From: CAVPMW01 sp963706515
GTDB taxonomy: Bacteria; Chloroflexota; Anaerolineae; Anaerolineales; UBA4823
Direction of reading: 5' to 3'
Assembly: GCA_963706515.1 (NCBI GenBank)
Contig: CAVPMW010000002.1
Coordinates: forward strand, 248,001-312,000
Length of the DNA: 64,000 bases
Position 1 is the stretch's first letter, and each line of letters begins with the position of its first letter. The translations under genes and the position numbers were made by a program. Of the stretch, positions 8,663-18,118 are shown piece after piece. The notes under the pieces were generated by a model, which was not told the origin of the DNA, made no database searches, and saw only the letters and a program-made list of their open reading frames with translations.

Positions 8663-9289
8663 GTGAAGAATCAAATTCTAGTACTCATTGCTTCATTGAT
8701 CGCCCTTCTGGTAGTATTCTTTAGCTTGCCGTGGACCAATGTTAATGCAGGCGATATTCTCCAAATCCCCACTGTAGCAATTCCAACCGTTACTGGTACG
8801 CCCTCAGGCGCGATTGCGACTGTAAAGAACACCGGTGAGCAGGACCAGATCAATGTTCGCTCAGGACCTGGAACGAAGGGATACGACATTATCGGTGTGC
8901 TTATAGTTGGGCAGCAGGTCCCTGCTTTGGGGAGAAGCGTCGGCGGCGATTGGCTGCAAATTGCTTACCCAGGAGTGCCAGGAGGTGTCGGCTGGGTTTA
9001 TGTGCCCCTGGTCGAGTTGGATGGTTCCGTCCCGATAGTCGAACCTCCGCCTACTCCTACTCCACGCGTAACACCGACAATTGACCCAACTCTGGCAGCC
9101 CAGTTTTTGGTGGATATCCCGCCAACTCGCCTGCCAACTTTTACTCCCCCCGGACCAGTGATTCGGCCAACCTTCTCTGCTGGCACAACCTCGCCATCGG
9201 CAACGCGGCTCCCAATGGGTTTTATTATTGTTGCTCTGGCAGTTGTCGGAATATTTGGAACGGTTGTCTCCTTCCTGCGTGGTCGGTGA
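8663..9289 (+). CDS. Secreted/membrane-anchored SH3b-domain protein
   Basis: 208 residues starting at GTG. Residues 1-29 form a signal sequence or N-terminal membrane segment. Residues about 50-115 form a bacterial SH3 domain (INVRSGPGTKGYDIIGVL followed by GDWLQIAYPG and GWVYVPLV). A Pro/Thr-rich spacer follows (about 123-185), and residues 188-205 form a second hydrophobic segment ending in Arg-rich RGR. This layout places the SH3b domain outside the cytoplasm, where such domains usually bind peptidoglycan or peptides. It is followed by a strong terminator, so it is probably monocistronic. No enzymatic domain is present. Confidence 0.8.
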   Translation: MKNQILVLIASLIALLVVFFSLPWTNVNAGDILQIPTVAIPTVTGTPSGAIATVKNTGEQDQINVRSGPGTKGYDIIGVLIVGQQVPALGRSVGGDWLQIAYPGVPGGVGWVYVPLVELDGSVPIVEPPPTPTPRVTPTIDPTLAAQFLVDIPPTRLPTFTPPGPVIRPTFSAGTTSPSATRLPMGFIIVALAVVGIFGTVVSFLRGR

Positions 9290-9301
9290 CTGTATCGAAT
9301 A

Positions 9302-9330
9302 AAAAAAGACCGGAAAACCCGGTCTTTTTT
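9302..9330. terminator. Bidirectional intrinsic terminator
   Basis: GACCGG (9308-9313) pairs with CCGGTC (9319-9324) around an AAAAC loop, flanked by A6 on the left and T6 on the right. It lies between the convergent SH3b gene and the ErpA-like gene and would stop transcription from both sides. Confidence 0.9.
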
Positions 9331-9349
9331 CATTTAACATCTCGAATCA

Positions 9350-9754
9350 TTAACAAGAACCGCAGCCTGCGGAATGGCTGCCAGAAGCATCTGATTCGCC
9401 TTCTTTGGTACGAAAGGAGCTTCCACAGCCACAAGTGGACACAGCATTCGGATTTTCGATCTTGAAGCCGCCGCCCATCAAGTCTTCGACATAGTCGACG
9501 TAGGCGCCTTTGAGGTACGAAATTGAAATCTCATCAACAACGACTTTCACCCCGTTCGAATCGAAAACAAAATCCTCATCCCGAATATTACCTTCTAAAG
9601 CCATGCCGTACTGAAATCCGGAGCAACCACCACCGGAAACAAACACCCTCAGTCCGTAGCCTTCCAGGTTTCGTTTCGCTAAAAGCTCGGAAACAGCCAG
9701 AGCAGCAGTCGGGGTTAGGGTGACACTATCGAGTTGGGTCTGTTCTGCCAGCAT
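9350..9754 (-). CDS. erpA: Iron-sulfur cluster insertion protein, HesB/IscA/ErpA family
   Basis: 134 residues. The A-type carrier fold is recognised from VTLTPTAALAVSELLA at the N-terminus, GGGCSGFQYGMAL in the middle and the STCGCGSSF motif near the C-terminus; these three cysteines bind and hand over the cluster. A short glycine/cysteine-rich tail (AGCGSC) extends beyond the usual ErpA end and adds two more cysteines. The gene is the last of a minus-strand run after hutH. Many iron-sulfur enzymes in the window (Hdr, CooS, AcsB, AcsC) would depend on such a carrier. Assignment to ErpA rather than IscA is by the SGGGCSGF and single CGCG pattern and is moderate. Confidence 0.9.
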   Translation of the reverse strand: MLAEQTQLDSVTLTPTAALAVSELLAKRNLEGYGLRVFVSGGGCSGFQYGMALEGNIRDEDFVFDSNGVKVVVDEISISYLKGAYVDYVEDLMGGGFKIENPNAVSTCGCGSSFRTKEGESDASGSHSAGCGSC

Positions 9755-9842
9755 AAGATTACCTCACATGGTAAGCAGGAATAAAGATGAGAAATTATAT
9801 CAAATTTATCCTTCCCGGTCAATGAAAGGAGGATTAACTTTG

Positions 9843-11367
9843 TTAGATCATTTGAAGATGGATCAACTTGTGCAGTGCCTCAATTTCCGGTCCCCAGAGA
9901 GCATCTCCTGGTTGATAGGGAATATATTCTCTGACTTTATGATATGTTTTTTCAACTCCCTTCCCCATTTGCCCTCCAGGTATTTGCCGAAAACGGATAT
10001 CCAGGGCACGAGCAGCGCAGTAAATTTCAATTGCCAGTACGTGGCAGACGTTTTCCAAGATCCGCTGGGTGTTTCTCGCGGCGGTCATCGAATTGGCATT
10101 GTGATCTTCCTGTTCGGCAGAGGTGGGTAAGGAGTGGACGCTATCCGGATGGGCGTAGGTCTGGTTCTCCAGGACTAACGAGGCCGCGGTGTACTGAGCC
10201 ATCATCATCCCGGAGTTTAGACCAGCTGCCTCTGGGTTATCCACCAGCATAGGAGTAAGTCCGGCATTAAGTTTACTATCAGTCAGGCGGAAGACCCTTC
10301 GTTCGGAGATCGCAGCTACTTCCGCCATCGCTATGGAAAGGAAATCCATGACTAACCCAATCGGCTCTCCATGAAAATTACCCCCGGAAATCGCCTCACC
10401 GGATGCGAAGAGGAGAGGGTTATCGGTTGCAGCGTTAATCTCGCGCTGGATAACTTCAGAAATATAGTTGAGGGCATCGCGAGCGGCTCCCTGGATCTGC
10501 GGGGCGCAGCGCAGAGAGTAAGCATCTTGTACTCTGCCGCCAGCATCTAACAATGTGCTGCCCTGGGTGAGCTCGCGCACGTGCCTGGCAACATATATTT
10601 GACCGGGATGATGCCGAACATTATGCAGGCGCTCGTCGAAAGCGGCAGAAGCACCTAACATTGCTTCCAGGCTCATTGCCAGTGCGATATCGGCAATGTC
10701 CAACAGATAAGCTGCATCCAACACGGCCAATGCAGCGATGGCGGTAGAAAAAGTTGCCCCATTATTCACCGCTAACCCTTCTTTAGCTCCAAGGATTAAG
10801 CGGGGGATGTCTGCCGCCTGCATCGCTGCCAGTCCCGTCATCCGATTTCCCTGGAAATACGCCCACCCCGATTCATCCTCTTTATTGGCAAGATCTGTTG
10901 TGAAAACCAGCGCCAGGTGAGAAAGAGGAGCCAGGTCACCGGAAGAACCGAGGGATCCTTGCGATGGTACCGCAGGGGTGACTCCCTTGTTTAACATCTC
11001 CAGAATCGCGTCAACCAGGAGCGGTCTGACCCCCGAATAACCGGCGGCGAGGGTATTCGCCCGGATCAGCATGGCAGCCCGGACGCTTTCTATAGATAAT
11101 TCCTCCCCGGTAGAAAGAGCGTGGCTTAATATTCAGATTCCGGCTGAGCTTGGCAAGATCTACCGGTGAGATGCTCCGGTCCGCGAAAATACCGAACCCG
11201 GTATTGATGCCATATACAGGCCTTCCGTCTGCAATGATCTGCTCAACCCAGTGCTGCGATTCGAGCATGCGCTCTCTAGCCTTCTCTGCAAGAGTAACAG
11301 CTTTGTTTTGGCGCGCGACTGCCTCGATTTGTTCAAGGGAAAGCTGATTGCCATCTATTTCAACCAT
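9843..11367 (-). CDS. hutH: Histidine ammonia-lyase, interrupted by a one-base frameshift
   Basis: Two overlapping frames together give one full-length (about 507 residue) MIO-dependent ammonia-lyase, which converts histidine to urocanate and ammonia. The N-terminal part holds VYGINTGFG, and the C-terminal part runs from LSIESVRAAMLIRAN to the end. The frames join at RNLNI-SHALSTG if one A of the TTAA at about 11126-11127 is removed, so the lesion is a one-base insertion. The SH pair of that join is typical of histidine lyases rather than tyrosine or phenylalanine lyases. The cofactor triad, near residue 140, reads SSG instead of the usual ASG (GSLGSSGDLAPL). AGGAGG precedes the ATG. No other hut gene is nearby. 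Confidence 0.85.
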
Positions 11368-11405
11368 TTAACCTCCTTTTCAAACTCAATCATCTACTAT
11401 TCGTA

Positions 11406-12110
11406 TTAAAACAGGAGGAATCCCAGGATGATTGCTGTCAGTGGGATCGTTATATTGTCGTATGCTTCGATTGGCAGCGATTCGACCAGTGTGGCGCCAA
11501 GGCAGATGAGCGCGGTGGGGAGCAAATATGCAGAGAATGGCTGTGGAAACACTCCGGAAAGGACATACGGTACCAGTACGAGTAATGTGGTCAGCAGGCC
11601 ACCAAATAACATTCCCAGAGATCCAATCCATGATTTCGACGAATTCCAGGGCAGCTTGATCCTGCCCCACCTACGCCCGACGATATCCGCTAACCCATCA
11701 CCGCCGCACAGGATCATCAAGGCAACAATACCGATTGGAGACAGTTTCCAAAACAAGACGGTAACTACCACAAAGACAATGCCATAAATTAGCGGTCCCT
11801 GGAGGATTTCACGTGGATTCCCGGTCCGGGACATTGCCTGTACAGATGCCGGATCATGGATCACTCCGATTCCGATCAAAAAGAATTGGATTGTAAATAA
11901 CAAAGGAACCAATGCTGCCAGAAAACGGGCTGCTGGTGTATCTCGAAATAACAACCAGCATAGAACGAAGATTGGACCGGTACCGATGTGGATAAGCTTG
12001 CGGCTTAAATGACCGGAAATCCAGCCTCGCTGGGCGGCAAAATCGTTCAAACGCAGCCATATTAGGGCAAGTACAAATGTTATAGTTAGGGCAACCAGAT
12101 TATTGACCAC
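11406..12110 (-). CDS. Phytol/dolichol kinase-like CTP-dependent prenol kinase (CDP-diglyceride synthase superfamily)
   Basis: 234 residues, strongly hydrophobic with about six to seven membrane segments. The family signature is the KLIHIGTGP segment near residues 38-46 and the acidic CGGDGLADIVGRRWG motif near 138-152, seen in VTE5/phytol kinases and dolichol kinases, which phosphorylate a prenol with CTP. The start is a GTG at 12110. It is in a minus-strand series smpB - unknown - this gene - hutH - erpA. In a non-photosynthetic anaerobe the substrate may be another polyprenol; a polyprenyl synthase gene is present at 32202. The exact substrate is not readable from sequence. Confidence 0.75.
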   Translation of the reverse strand: MVNNLVALTITFVLALIWLRLNDFAAQRGWISGHLSRKLIHIGTGPIFVLCWLLFRDTPAARFLAALVPLLFTIQFFLIGIGVIHDPASVQAMSRTGNPREILQGPLIYGIVFVVVTVLFWKLSPIGIVALMILCGGDGLADIVGRRWGRIKLPWNSSKSWIGSLGMLFGGLLTTLLVLVPYVLSGVFPQPFSAYLLPTALICLGATLVESLPIEAYDNITIPLTAIILGFLLF

Positions 12111-12199
12111 GAGTAAAACCCCTCACGATTACTTTCTGGCTCTTGGGAGTTCCGCATGCTGGCGGGAGAATTTGATAATTCTGATCTTGAATTATATTC

Positions 12200-12991
12200 T
12201 CACCAGGTACATTCAGGGCAGGTATTTACCCCTGCATCTGCGCCTAAATATTTGTACATCGTGACATTGGTGAATGGAAAACCTAAGATCCCGTCATGGA
12301 TCGCCCACGAGCGCAGGCGGATACTTTCGTTAATGCCGGGCATCCTGAATGAGGTAGAGCCATCGAGTTTCCCCCGCAGATTTCCCCCTTTAGAAAATCC
12401 GGTATTGATATCCTCCATCAGCTGGTGGCCTTTCTGGTACGAAAATCCATTCCACTCGAATAGGATTGCATTATGGTAATACAAAGGTTCTACGAAATAG
12501 AGCTCGTGTCCCAGGCTGGAGATGAAGCTCTCGAAAGATTGTAGCGCGGGGGAAAGCATCCGTAAGCCTCGTCGAATCTGTCCCGGCGCAAGACCGTATT
12601 CCATTGCCGCAGTTTCAGCCGCTATATTTCGTGAGAATGTGCCAAAATTTGTGCGAGCTCCATCCGGGAGCACATCAACATCGAAGCGAGGTGAATCCGG
12701 ATCGTTGATAATATACAGCAAAATGTGCACCTGGAGTGAGATGGTATCCGTAATTTGACCATACAGCACAGGGTCACGAAATCCTGGCTGGTGATACAGC
12801 GCTAATTCTGCTGTTGAGCTTCCGTCGGGAGCATTTAATATTAGCTGGTGACTTTCGCCATCCACGATTTGTTCGAGGTGTATATTAAATCTGCTAAGGA
12901 TCTCCACCGGGATTAATTGAGAATATATTTTGATTTTTTCCGTAACGGGAAGGAGATTGATTCCACTTATGCTGGAAGGCGCCATAAGCAT
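12200..12991 (-). CDS. Conserved protein of unknown function
   Basis: 263 residues, no membrane segment or signal peptide, no motif I recognise. It begins at the ATG directly after the TAA of smpB with no gap, so translation is likely coupled. The sequence mixes strands and aromatic-rich patches (ALYHQPGFRDPVLYG; EPLYYHNAILFEWNGF) and ends with a CPECTW pair of cysteines that could be half of a metal site. A FDVDVLPDG stretch near residue 105 resembles linker regions of structural proteins rather than an active site. The gene order suggests co-transcription with smpB, but no functional link can be claimed. Confidence 0.6.
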   Translation of the reverse strand: MLMAPSSISGINLLPVTEKIKIYSQLIPVEILSRFNIHLEQIVDGESHQLILNAPDGSSTAELALYHQPGFRDPVLYGQITDTISLQVHILLYIINDPDSPRFDVDVLPDGARTNFGTFSRNIAAETAAMEYGLAPGQIRRGLRMLSPALQSFESFISSLGHELYFVEPLYYHNAILFEWNGFSYQKGHQLMEDINTGFSKGGNLRGKLDGSTSFRMPGINESIRLRSWAIHDGILGFPFTNVTMYKYLGADAGVNTCPECTW

Positions 12992-13447
12992 TTAACGCAA
13001 ACGAAATTGGCGTTCGAGCTCTCGTTCGCTGTCCTTTTTAGCAATTGCCTGGCGCTTATCGTATAATTTTTTCCCCCGGGCGACCGCAATCTCTATTTTT
13101 GCGCGGCCTCGCTTTAAATAAACCTTGGTCGGTACGATAGTTACCCCTTTTTGACGGACATCATCCCATAAACTCCTGATTTCCTTCCTGTGGAGCAGCA
13201 GTTTACGTGGGCGACGGGGATCATGGTTGAAATGACCTGCCTGGTCGTATGGGGCAATGTAGGCATCCATCAACCAGGCCTCACGACCATCAATTTTCAC
13301 ATACGCCTCAGCGATACTAATCTGGCTGGCACGGAGCGACTTTATTTCGCTGCCCTGTAGAGCAAGACCAGCTTCGTAAGTATCAAATAAGAAGTATTCG
13401 TGGCGGACCTTTCGGTTCGTGGCCACAACCTTATTACTCTCTGCCAT
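12992..13447 (-). CDS. smpB: SsrA-binding protein SmpB
   Basis: 151 residues, normal length. SmpB binds the tRNA-like part of tmRNA and brings it to stalled ribosomes. Family marks are ATNRKVRHEYF at the start, GSEIKSLR near residue 33, EAYVKIDGREAWLMDAYI, the HDPRRPRKLLLHRKEI block and the basic C-terminal tail with KKLYDKRQ and many Arg/Lys residues that enters the ribosome A site. The ATG at 13447 is supported by alignment with the family start. It is the first gene of a minus-strand series. The tmRNA gene itself was not found in this window. Confidence 0.97.
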   Translation of the reverse strand: MAESNKVVATNRKVRHEYFLFDTYEAGLALQGSEIKSLRASQISIAEAYVKIDGREAWLMDAYIAPYDQAGHFNHDPRRPRKLLLHRKEIRSLWDDVRQKGVTIVPTKVYLKRGRAKIEIAVARGKKLYDKRQAIAKKDSERELERQFRLR

Positions 13448-13538
13448 ATCCGTATTCTATCATGCTCTATGACGCGGTGCGTAATGAATACCAACCTAAT
13501 AACTTAATTTTTGCAGGCTTGAACGTATCTGGCGCTGG

Positions 13539-14519
13539 TCACTTGAACATATCGTCTACGACCAGGTGGATCAATGGCCAGTTCGGCAGGAGCACATTGG
13601 CACCTTGATCAGTGGTAAAGGGCGCAGCCATCTCCCGCGTAATAGTCCGATTATCAATCCCATCGGGTCCAACACGCAATAATGCGATAGCTAACCTGGG
13701 CCATTGCCAGACCGGCAGATTGGTTGTAATGGACCTGCGAATTGCATTGAGCACCGCTGGATAGTGGATCCAGCTTTTAGGTCGTATGATCTGGCGCATG
13801 ATGGATTTGAGGATGAGCTGCCCGTGCTCCATCCGGAAAAAATCATCTGACCCATACCTGCTGCGGGCTAAGGCTAACGCTTTACGACCGGTCAGGTGAT
13901 ACTCTCCTGCGGGAAATTCACCGACTGGCTGCTCGAGGACGATATCCAGACCACCGAGAGCATCGATAATCTCGCGAAAGCCTTCAAAACGGACGCGCAG
14001 GTAATAATTTATGGGGATGTTGAAATTTTGTTCAACCGTGGCGATTGCTGCTGCAGGACCGCTGCCAGGTTGTTGAGCTTCAGCAAAAAAATGAGCGGTG
14101 TTGATCCGGTTATCACCGAATCCAGGGATGGATACCCATAAATCGCGTGGGATTGACAACAAGCCAACATACGGAGAGATCGGCGAATAAGTGGATACGA
14201 TCATCGTATCGGAGCGAGCAACCGCGTTTCCAGGGTCCGTATAATCGATCCCCAACAGGAGCACATTCGTGCGCCGGGGAAAGCCGAGATAGGCAGCCAG
14301 AAAGACGAATACTCCCGCAGCGACTAACAGGGCAAAAGCAAGCCATGGCAGGCAGCCAACGTACCAGCGCTGCGGCTGCATCCAATTTGGAGCTTCACGA
14401 GGATCGATCCGCCGGGGAGGGGAATTTTGAGCTCCCCAGGAGAATGCCGAGGGAGATTGTTGGTCTGGCGAAGGAGGGGGTGGTTTATACCTCTGACGCT
14501 GGCTGGATAGGATACGCAT
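13539..14519 (-). CDS. LytR-CpsA-Psr (LCP) family cell-wall polymer transferase
   Basis: 326 residues. A cytoplasmic Pro/Ser-rich N-terminus (about 45 residues) is followed by one membrane helix (residues about 54-77) and an extracellular LCP domain. LCP hallmarks are NVLLLGID, the ARSDTMIV segment with its Arg and Asp, LLSIPRDLWVSIPGFG, RINTAHFF and the later ALARSRYGSDDFFRMEHGQ block; the arginines and aspartates bind the pyrophosphate of the lipid carrier. LCP enzymes attach glycopolymers to peptidoglycan or other surface acceptors. It starts 15 bases after the S41 protease gene and is probably co-transcribed with it. The acceptor polymer is unknown. Confidence 0.9.
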   Translation of the reverse strand: MRILSSQRQRYKPPPPSPDQQSPSAFSWGAQNSPPRRIDPREAPNWMQPQRWYVGCLPWLAFALLVAAGVFVFLAAYLGFPRRTNVLLLGIDYTDPGNAVARSDTMIVSTYSPISPYVGLLSIPRDLWVSIPGFGDNRINTAHFFAEAQQPGSGPAAAIATVEQNFNIPINYYLRVRFEGFREIIDALGGLDIVLEQPVGEFPAGEYHLTGRKALALARSRYGSDDFFRMEHGQLILKSIMRQIIRPKSWIHYPAVLNAIRRSITTNLPVWQWPRLAIALLRVGPDGIDNRTITREMAAPFTTDQGANVLLPNWPLIHLVVDDMFK

Positions 14520-14534
14520 TTTTACGAATTACCC

Positions 14535-15701
14535 TTACGGATTCTTTTGGTTCAATAAGCTAACTGCCGCCTGAATAATTGGATCCTGGTTGGAAGTATT
14601 CTCTGCCGGTAATACTTCCACGTCAGGCTGCAAACCATTAAGGCTTAGGTCGTACGGCAGGTTGGGGATCCACCACTTGGCGGCTGTTACGTGTAACGAA
14701 GAGTGGTCGGCGAGCGTGAAAACGAGCTGGATGGAATCTTTTCCATAGGTATGGTTGCCTACCAGTGGAGCTCGTCCTTGAGCCTGGAGGGCGCCGGCAA
14801 TGATCTCAGCTGCGCTGGCGCTGTTTTCATTAACCAATACTGCCATAGGTAACGAGGCAAGCTCCCCTGGTTGATCTGCTGTATATGTCGTTACCGGTTT
14901 ATCCCGGTATTGCACGGAGAGGATATCGCCGTGTTCTAAAAATAAGCGAGCGACTTCTACGCCAGCGTCCAACAAGCCACCGGGATTGTTGCGTAGATCA
15001 AGGATATACCGGGTCGCACCTTTCGAGCTTAAATCCTGGACCGCATTACGGATTTCTTTGGCAGTGCTCGCCGCGATGATGTTGATCTTTACCACACCGA
15101 TGGTCGGTTCACTGCTATCAAGATGCCAGGTAACCGAGGGTAAAGGGATTTCTGCCCTGCGGATGCGAATCTGCTGCGGAGTATAGATCGGCGCATGACC
15201 GACAATAAGAACGACTTCCTGCCCAGCCGGACCCCGGATCGCGGACTGAACAGTGTCAATAGAGGCGTTGAGCTCGATTTTCAAATCATCAATTTGGAGT
15301 AACTGGTCGCCATCCAGGACTCCGGCATCTCTGGCTGGACTCACTGGAAAAGGATAGAGCAGAACGTGGCCCGCCGGGTCATACCCCAATTGGACACCGA
15401 TCCCTCCAAAACTGCCCTGCAAGGCATTGCTATCCAGCTCATTTTGGGTTGGCTCGACGAACACTGTATAAGGATCATCATATGCCTGAAGCATCCCCCG
15501 GATCATTCCATATTCTAATGCTGGGGATGCAGGCAGCGTCTTCAGCCCCGTATCCCGGAGAATTTGATAAGCCTGATCTAAAAGAGCATGTTCGCCTAAC
15601 TTGGGAGTCAGGTACAACCGAAATAGATAGCCCGTGGTAAAGGATGTCACCAGCAGCAACGCGATCAAGAAGAAAAAGACGATGGTTTGCCTGCGGCTCA
15701 T
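14535..15701 (-). CDS. S41-family C-terminal processing peptidase (CtpA-like)
   Basis: 388 residues with an N-terminal signal anchor (residues about 7-28). A PDZ domain covers about 90-180 (GSFGGIGVQLGYD; GVLDGDQLLQID). The protease domain follows with LDLRNNPGGLLDAG, the catalytic serine in NENSASAAEIIAGAL and the catalytic lysine in GNHTYGKDSIQ, so the Ser-Lys dyad is intact. These enzymes trim C-termini of envelope proteins. It shares a tight minus-strand unit with the downstream LCP gene. The upstream phosphofructokinase gene is separated by about 76 bases containing only a weak GGAAGG/CCTTCC hairpin. Confidence 0.92.
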   Translation of the reverse strand: MSRRQTIVFFFLIALLLVTSFTTGYLFRLYLTPKLGEHALLDQAYQILRDTGLKTLPASPALEYGMIRGMLQAYDDPYTVFVEPTQNELDSNALQGSFGGIGVQLGYDPAGHVLLYPFPVSPARDAGVLDGDQLLQIDDLKIELNASIDTVQSAIRGPAGQEVVLIVGHAPIYTPQQIRIRRAEIPLPSVTWHLDSSEPTIGVVKINIIAASTAKEIRNAVQDLSSKGATRYILDLRNNPGGLLDAGVEVARLFLEHGDILSVQYRDKPVTTYTADQPGELASLPMAVLVNENSASAAEIIAGALQAQGRAPLVGNHTYGKDSIQLVFTLADHSSLHVTAAKWWIPNLPYDLSLNGLQPDVEVLPAENTSNQDPIIQAAVSLLNQKNP

Positions 15702-15777
15702 AAAACAGCATCTATCAATCTGTAAATAATAGTTTTATTAATGGAAGGAATATAACCTTCCCAAGTATTATTTCCAA

Positions 15778-18033
15778 TCACGCTGGGTCACCCGGAGTCT
15801 GGCTTGGTCCGGGTTGGGCTAGGATCTTACCAATTGGGTGTATATCCATCCACCATTGATTTTTTGGTCGCTGGTGCTCCACGTCAATCATACGCAAGAA
15901 GTCCTCCAGGTCGTGGAATTTGATATCTTTTCCCTGGAGACCGATAAAGGCACAGTCAGTTGCGCTTGAACTGACGAGATCGATCAGATGGTTTGTACAC
16001 CGGGTTGCCAGTCGAGTGGCTTGAATCCGGTCGAAAGCCGTAGGATCTCCACCCTGCTGGAGATGACCGAGAATGGATTGGCGGACATCGAATAGTTCGC
16101 CGCCTTCTTCTTCGAATAATGAAACCATAAAACTTGTGGTGTATACAGGATTGGCCGACTCGCTGCGGATGATCAGCCCAAGGCGTTTCCCATGTTGAAA
16201 TCCATATCTAAGTTTTTCAATATCCGTCTGAAGGTCTCGCAAGGTAATCCCCTCTTCGTTCATGTAGACTCTTTCTGCACCTGTGGCTAAACCGCTCATC
16301 ATTGCAAGGTAGCCGCACATGCGACCCATAACCTCGACGACAAAACAGCGTCTAAGCGCCACTGCCGATTGTTTGATTTTATCGACCGCTTCTATAATAC
16401 TATTCAATGCCGTATCCGCTCCTACACTGAGATCTCCGCCTGGCAAATTGTTATTGATTGAGGCGGGTAAGAGCACCATCGGAATATTGAATGCAGGATA
16501 ATTACTGCGTTCTTTCATTAACTGATATGCTGTTTCGTAACCGACCCATCCACCGATAATCAGCAATCCATCGATCTTGAAATCCTCAATTGCACGCGCA
16601 ATTTTGTAGAAATCCTTGCCAGAGGGAATGTGGCGGTCTGTTCCTAATTCGGCGCCACCCCGAGACGCCCAACCGTTTACGCTCATCCAATCCATTTCTT
16701 GGATTGCGCCTTCCATCAGACCGGGAAAGCCGTTACTTACTCCCAGCATAAAGTGACCGCGATCCAGGCCGATGCGGACTGCAGCATGGACGGCTGTGTT
16801 CATGCCAGGCGAGGGAGCTCCCGCATGGATGACCGCCAGCCGGAACCGTTTCTGTCCTTGGATCGGGTCATGGGGTAACGCACGCAAGAGGGTCCCCAGC
16901 GTTTGAAATGTCTCATTGAAGCTGCTTCCGCGCAGCTCCATTGCCAGGCTGTAGTTTTTATCTTTGATCGCCTCGGCGACCGACTGTGTTTTTTGGACAC
17001 ATTCCATCAATGGAGACTTGGATATACGATTGCCCCGCATCCCAATCAGCTGCGGCTCGCTATCAGGCGCTGCGGCTAGCACCTCTTCTACAGCTGCATG
17101 GCCCAGCAAAGTCCCTAAATTTCGGTCGAACGCACTCGGCGAGCCTCCCCGTTGTACGTGCCCCAGAACCGTGATGCGCACTTCCTCGCCGAAGGCTTTT
17201 TCAAGCACATTGGCGACGTGATTGCTTCCGATGATGGTACCTTTTTGATCGTGCGCACCTTCAGCCAGGATAACAATACTATCCCGGCGTCCAGCTCGCC
17301 TGCCTGCCTTCAATCGCTCAACCATGAGCTCTTCCCAGTTCTTAACTGACGGCGGATTTTCTGGGATAAGGACCCAGTCGGCGCTCGTCGCCAGAGCACT
17401 CATCAAGGCGAGGTAGCCGCTGTTGCGCCCCATCACTTTCACGACAAACGCTCTTTTGTGGCTGGAAGCTGTGCAGGTGATTGCATCTACCGCTTCGGTA
17501 ATCCGGTGGAGGGCCGAGTCCGCCCCGATCGTCATATCCGTCCCGAACATATCGTTGTCGATGGATCCGACCAATCCGACTATTATGAGGTTTGGATGGG
17601 CATCTGCGGTTGCCTGTTTGATATCACCCTTCTCGACCAGCTCTGTAAGCAATCCAGGCCATTCCTGGCGGAATATATTCGCGCCGGTCAGACTGCCGTC
17701 GCCGCCAATGACAACCAAACGGTCAATTTTATGCTCGAGTAAGTTGCGTGCGGCTTTTAAGCGGCCTTCCCGTGTGCGAAATTCGTCCGAACGCGCTGTC
17801 CCGATGATGGTTCCCCCTTGGTGCAGAATACCGCCTACCGACTCCCAGGTCATTTGACGAAATGCATCGCCTCCTTGGACCATTCCTTCGTAGCCTTCGG
17901 AAATTGCAATTACCTCGATCCCATTCTCCAGGCTGGAGCGCACGACTGCACGAATGGCTGCATTCATACCCTGAGCATCTCCACCGCTGGTCAAGACACC
18001 TATCCGGCGGGTTATATTCTGTGCAATTGTCAT
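15778..18033 (-). CDS. 6-phosphofructokinase, tandem-duplicated (eukaryote-type) form
   Basis: 751 residues made of two fused phosphofructokinase domains, unlike the usual 320-residue bacterial enzyme. The N-terminal half looks catalytic: GGDGS at 110-114 and GSIDND at 156-161, with Gly at the position that marks ATP rather than pyrophosphate use, and MGRNSG further on. The C-terminal half is degenerate at the same places (GGWVG for GGDGS; PASINNN near 524 for GTIDND) as in eukaryotic enzymes, where the second half became regulatory. It keeps MGRMCGYLA and LGHLQQGG. The AGGAGA ribosome binding site and a consensus promoter lie just upstream. It is divergent from the ABM gene. Confidence 0.93.
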   Translation of the reverse strand: MTIAQNITRRIGVLTSGGDAQGMNAAIRAVVRSSLENGIEVIAISEGYEGMVQGGDAFRQMTWESVGGILHQGGTIIGTARSDEFRTREGRLKAARNLLEHKIDRLVVIGGDGSLTGANIFRQEWPGLLTELVEKGDIKQATADAHPNLIIVGLVGSIDNDMFGTDMTIGADSALHRITEAVDAITCTASSHKRAFVVKVMGRNSGYLALMSALATSADWVLIPENPPSVKNWEELMVERLKAGRRAGRRDSIVILAEGAHDQKGTIIGSNHVANVLEKAFGEEVRITVLGHVQRGGSPSAFDRNLGTLLGHAAVEEVLAAAPDSEPQLIGMRGNRISKSPLMECVQKTQSVAEAIKDKNYSLAMELRGSSFNETFQTLGTLLRALPHDPIQGQKRFRLAVIHAGAPSPGMNTAVHAAVRIGLDRGHFMLGVSNGFPGLMEGAIQEMDWMSVNGWASRGGAELGTDRHIPSGKDFYKIARAIEDFKIDGLLIIGGWVGYETAYQLMKERSNYPAFNIPMVLLPASINNNLPGGDLSVGADTALNSIIEAVDKIKQSAVALRRCFVVEVMGRMCGYLAMMSGLATGAERVYMNEEGITLRDLQTDIEKLRYGFQHGKRLGLIIRSESANPVYTTSFMVSLFEEEGGELFDVRQSILGHLQQGGDPTAFDRIQATRLATRCTNHLIDLVSSSATDCAFIGLQGKDIKFHDLEDFLRMIDVEHQRPKNQWWMDIHPIGKILAQPGPSQTPGDPA

Positions 18034-18073
18034 ATTTTCTCCTGCAGGCCTCGCTTACCTGACTGATCGCATA

Positions 18074-18102
18074 AGTATAAGCCGCGGGTAAGTGATCGTC
18101 AA
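18074..18102 (-). promoter_or_regulatory. Promoter of the phosphofructokinase gene
   Basis: On the minus strand a TTGACG -35 (18102-18097) and a TATACT -10 (18079-18074) are separated by exactly 17 bases. The start point would be near 18066, giving a leader of about 33 bases before the ATG at 18033. Confidence 0.75.
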
Positions 18103-18118
18103 TTAGAAAAGAAAGGCG

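Noticed and set aside
15743..15761. GGAAGG/CCTTCC hairpin between phosphofructokinase and the S41 protease genes
   Set aside because: Six pairs with an A/T loop and no T-run on the minus strand; too weak to call a terminator.
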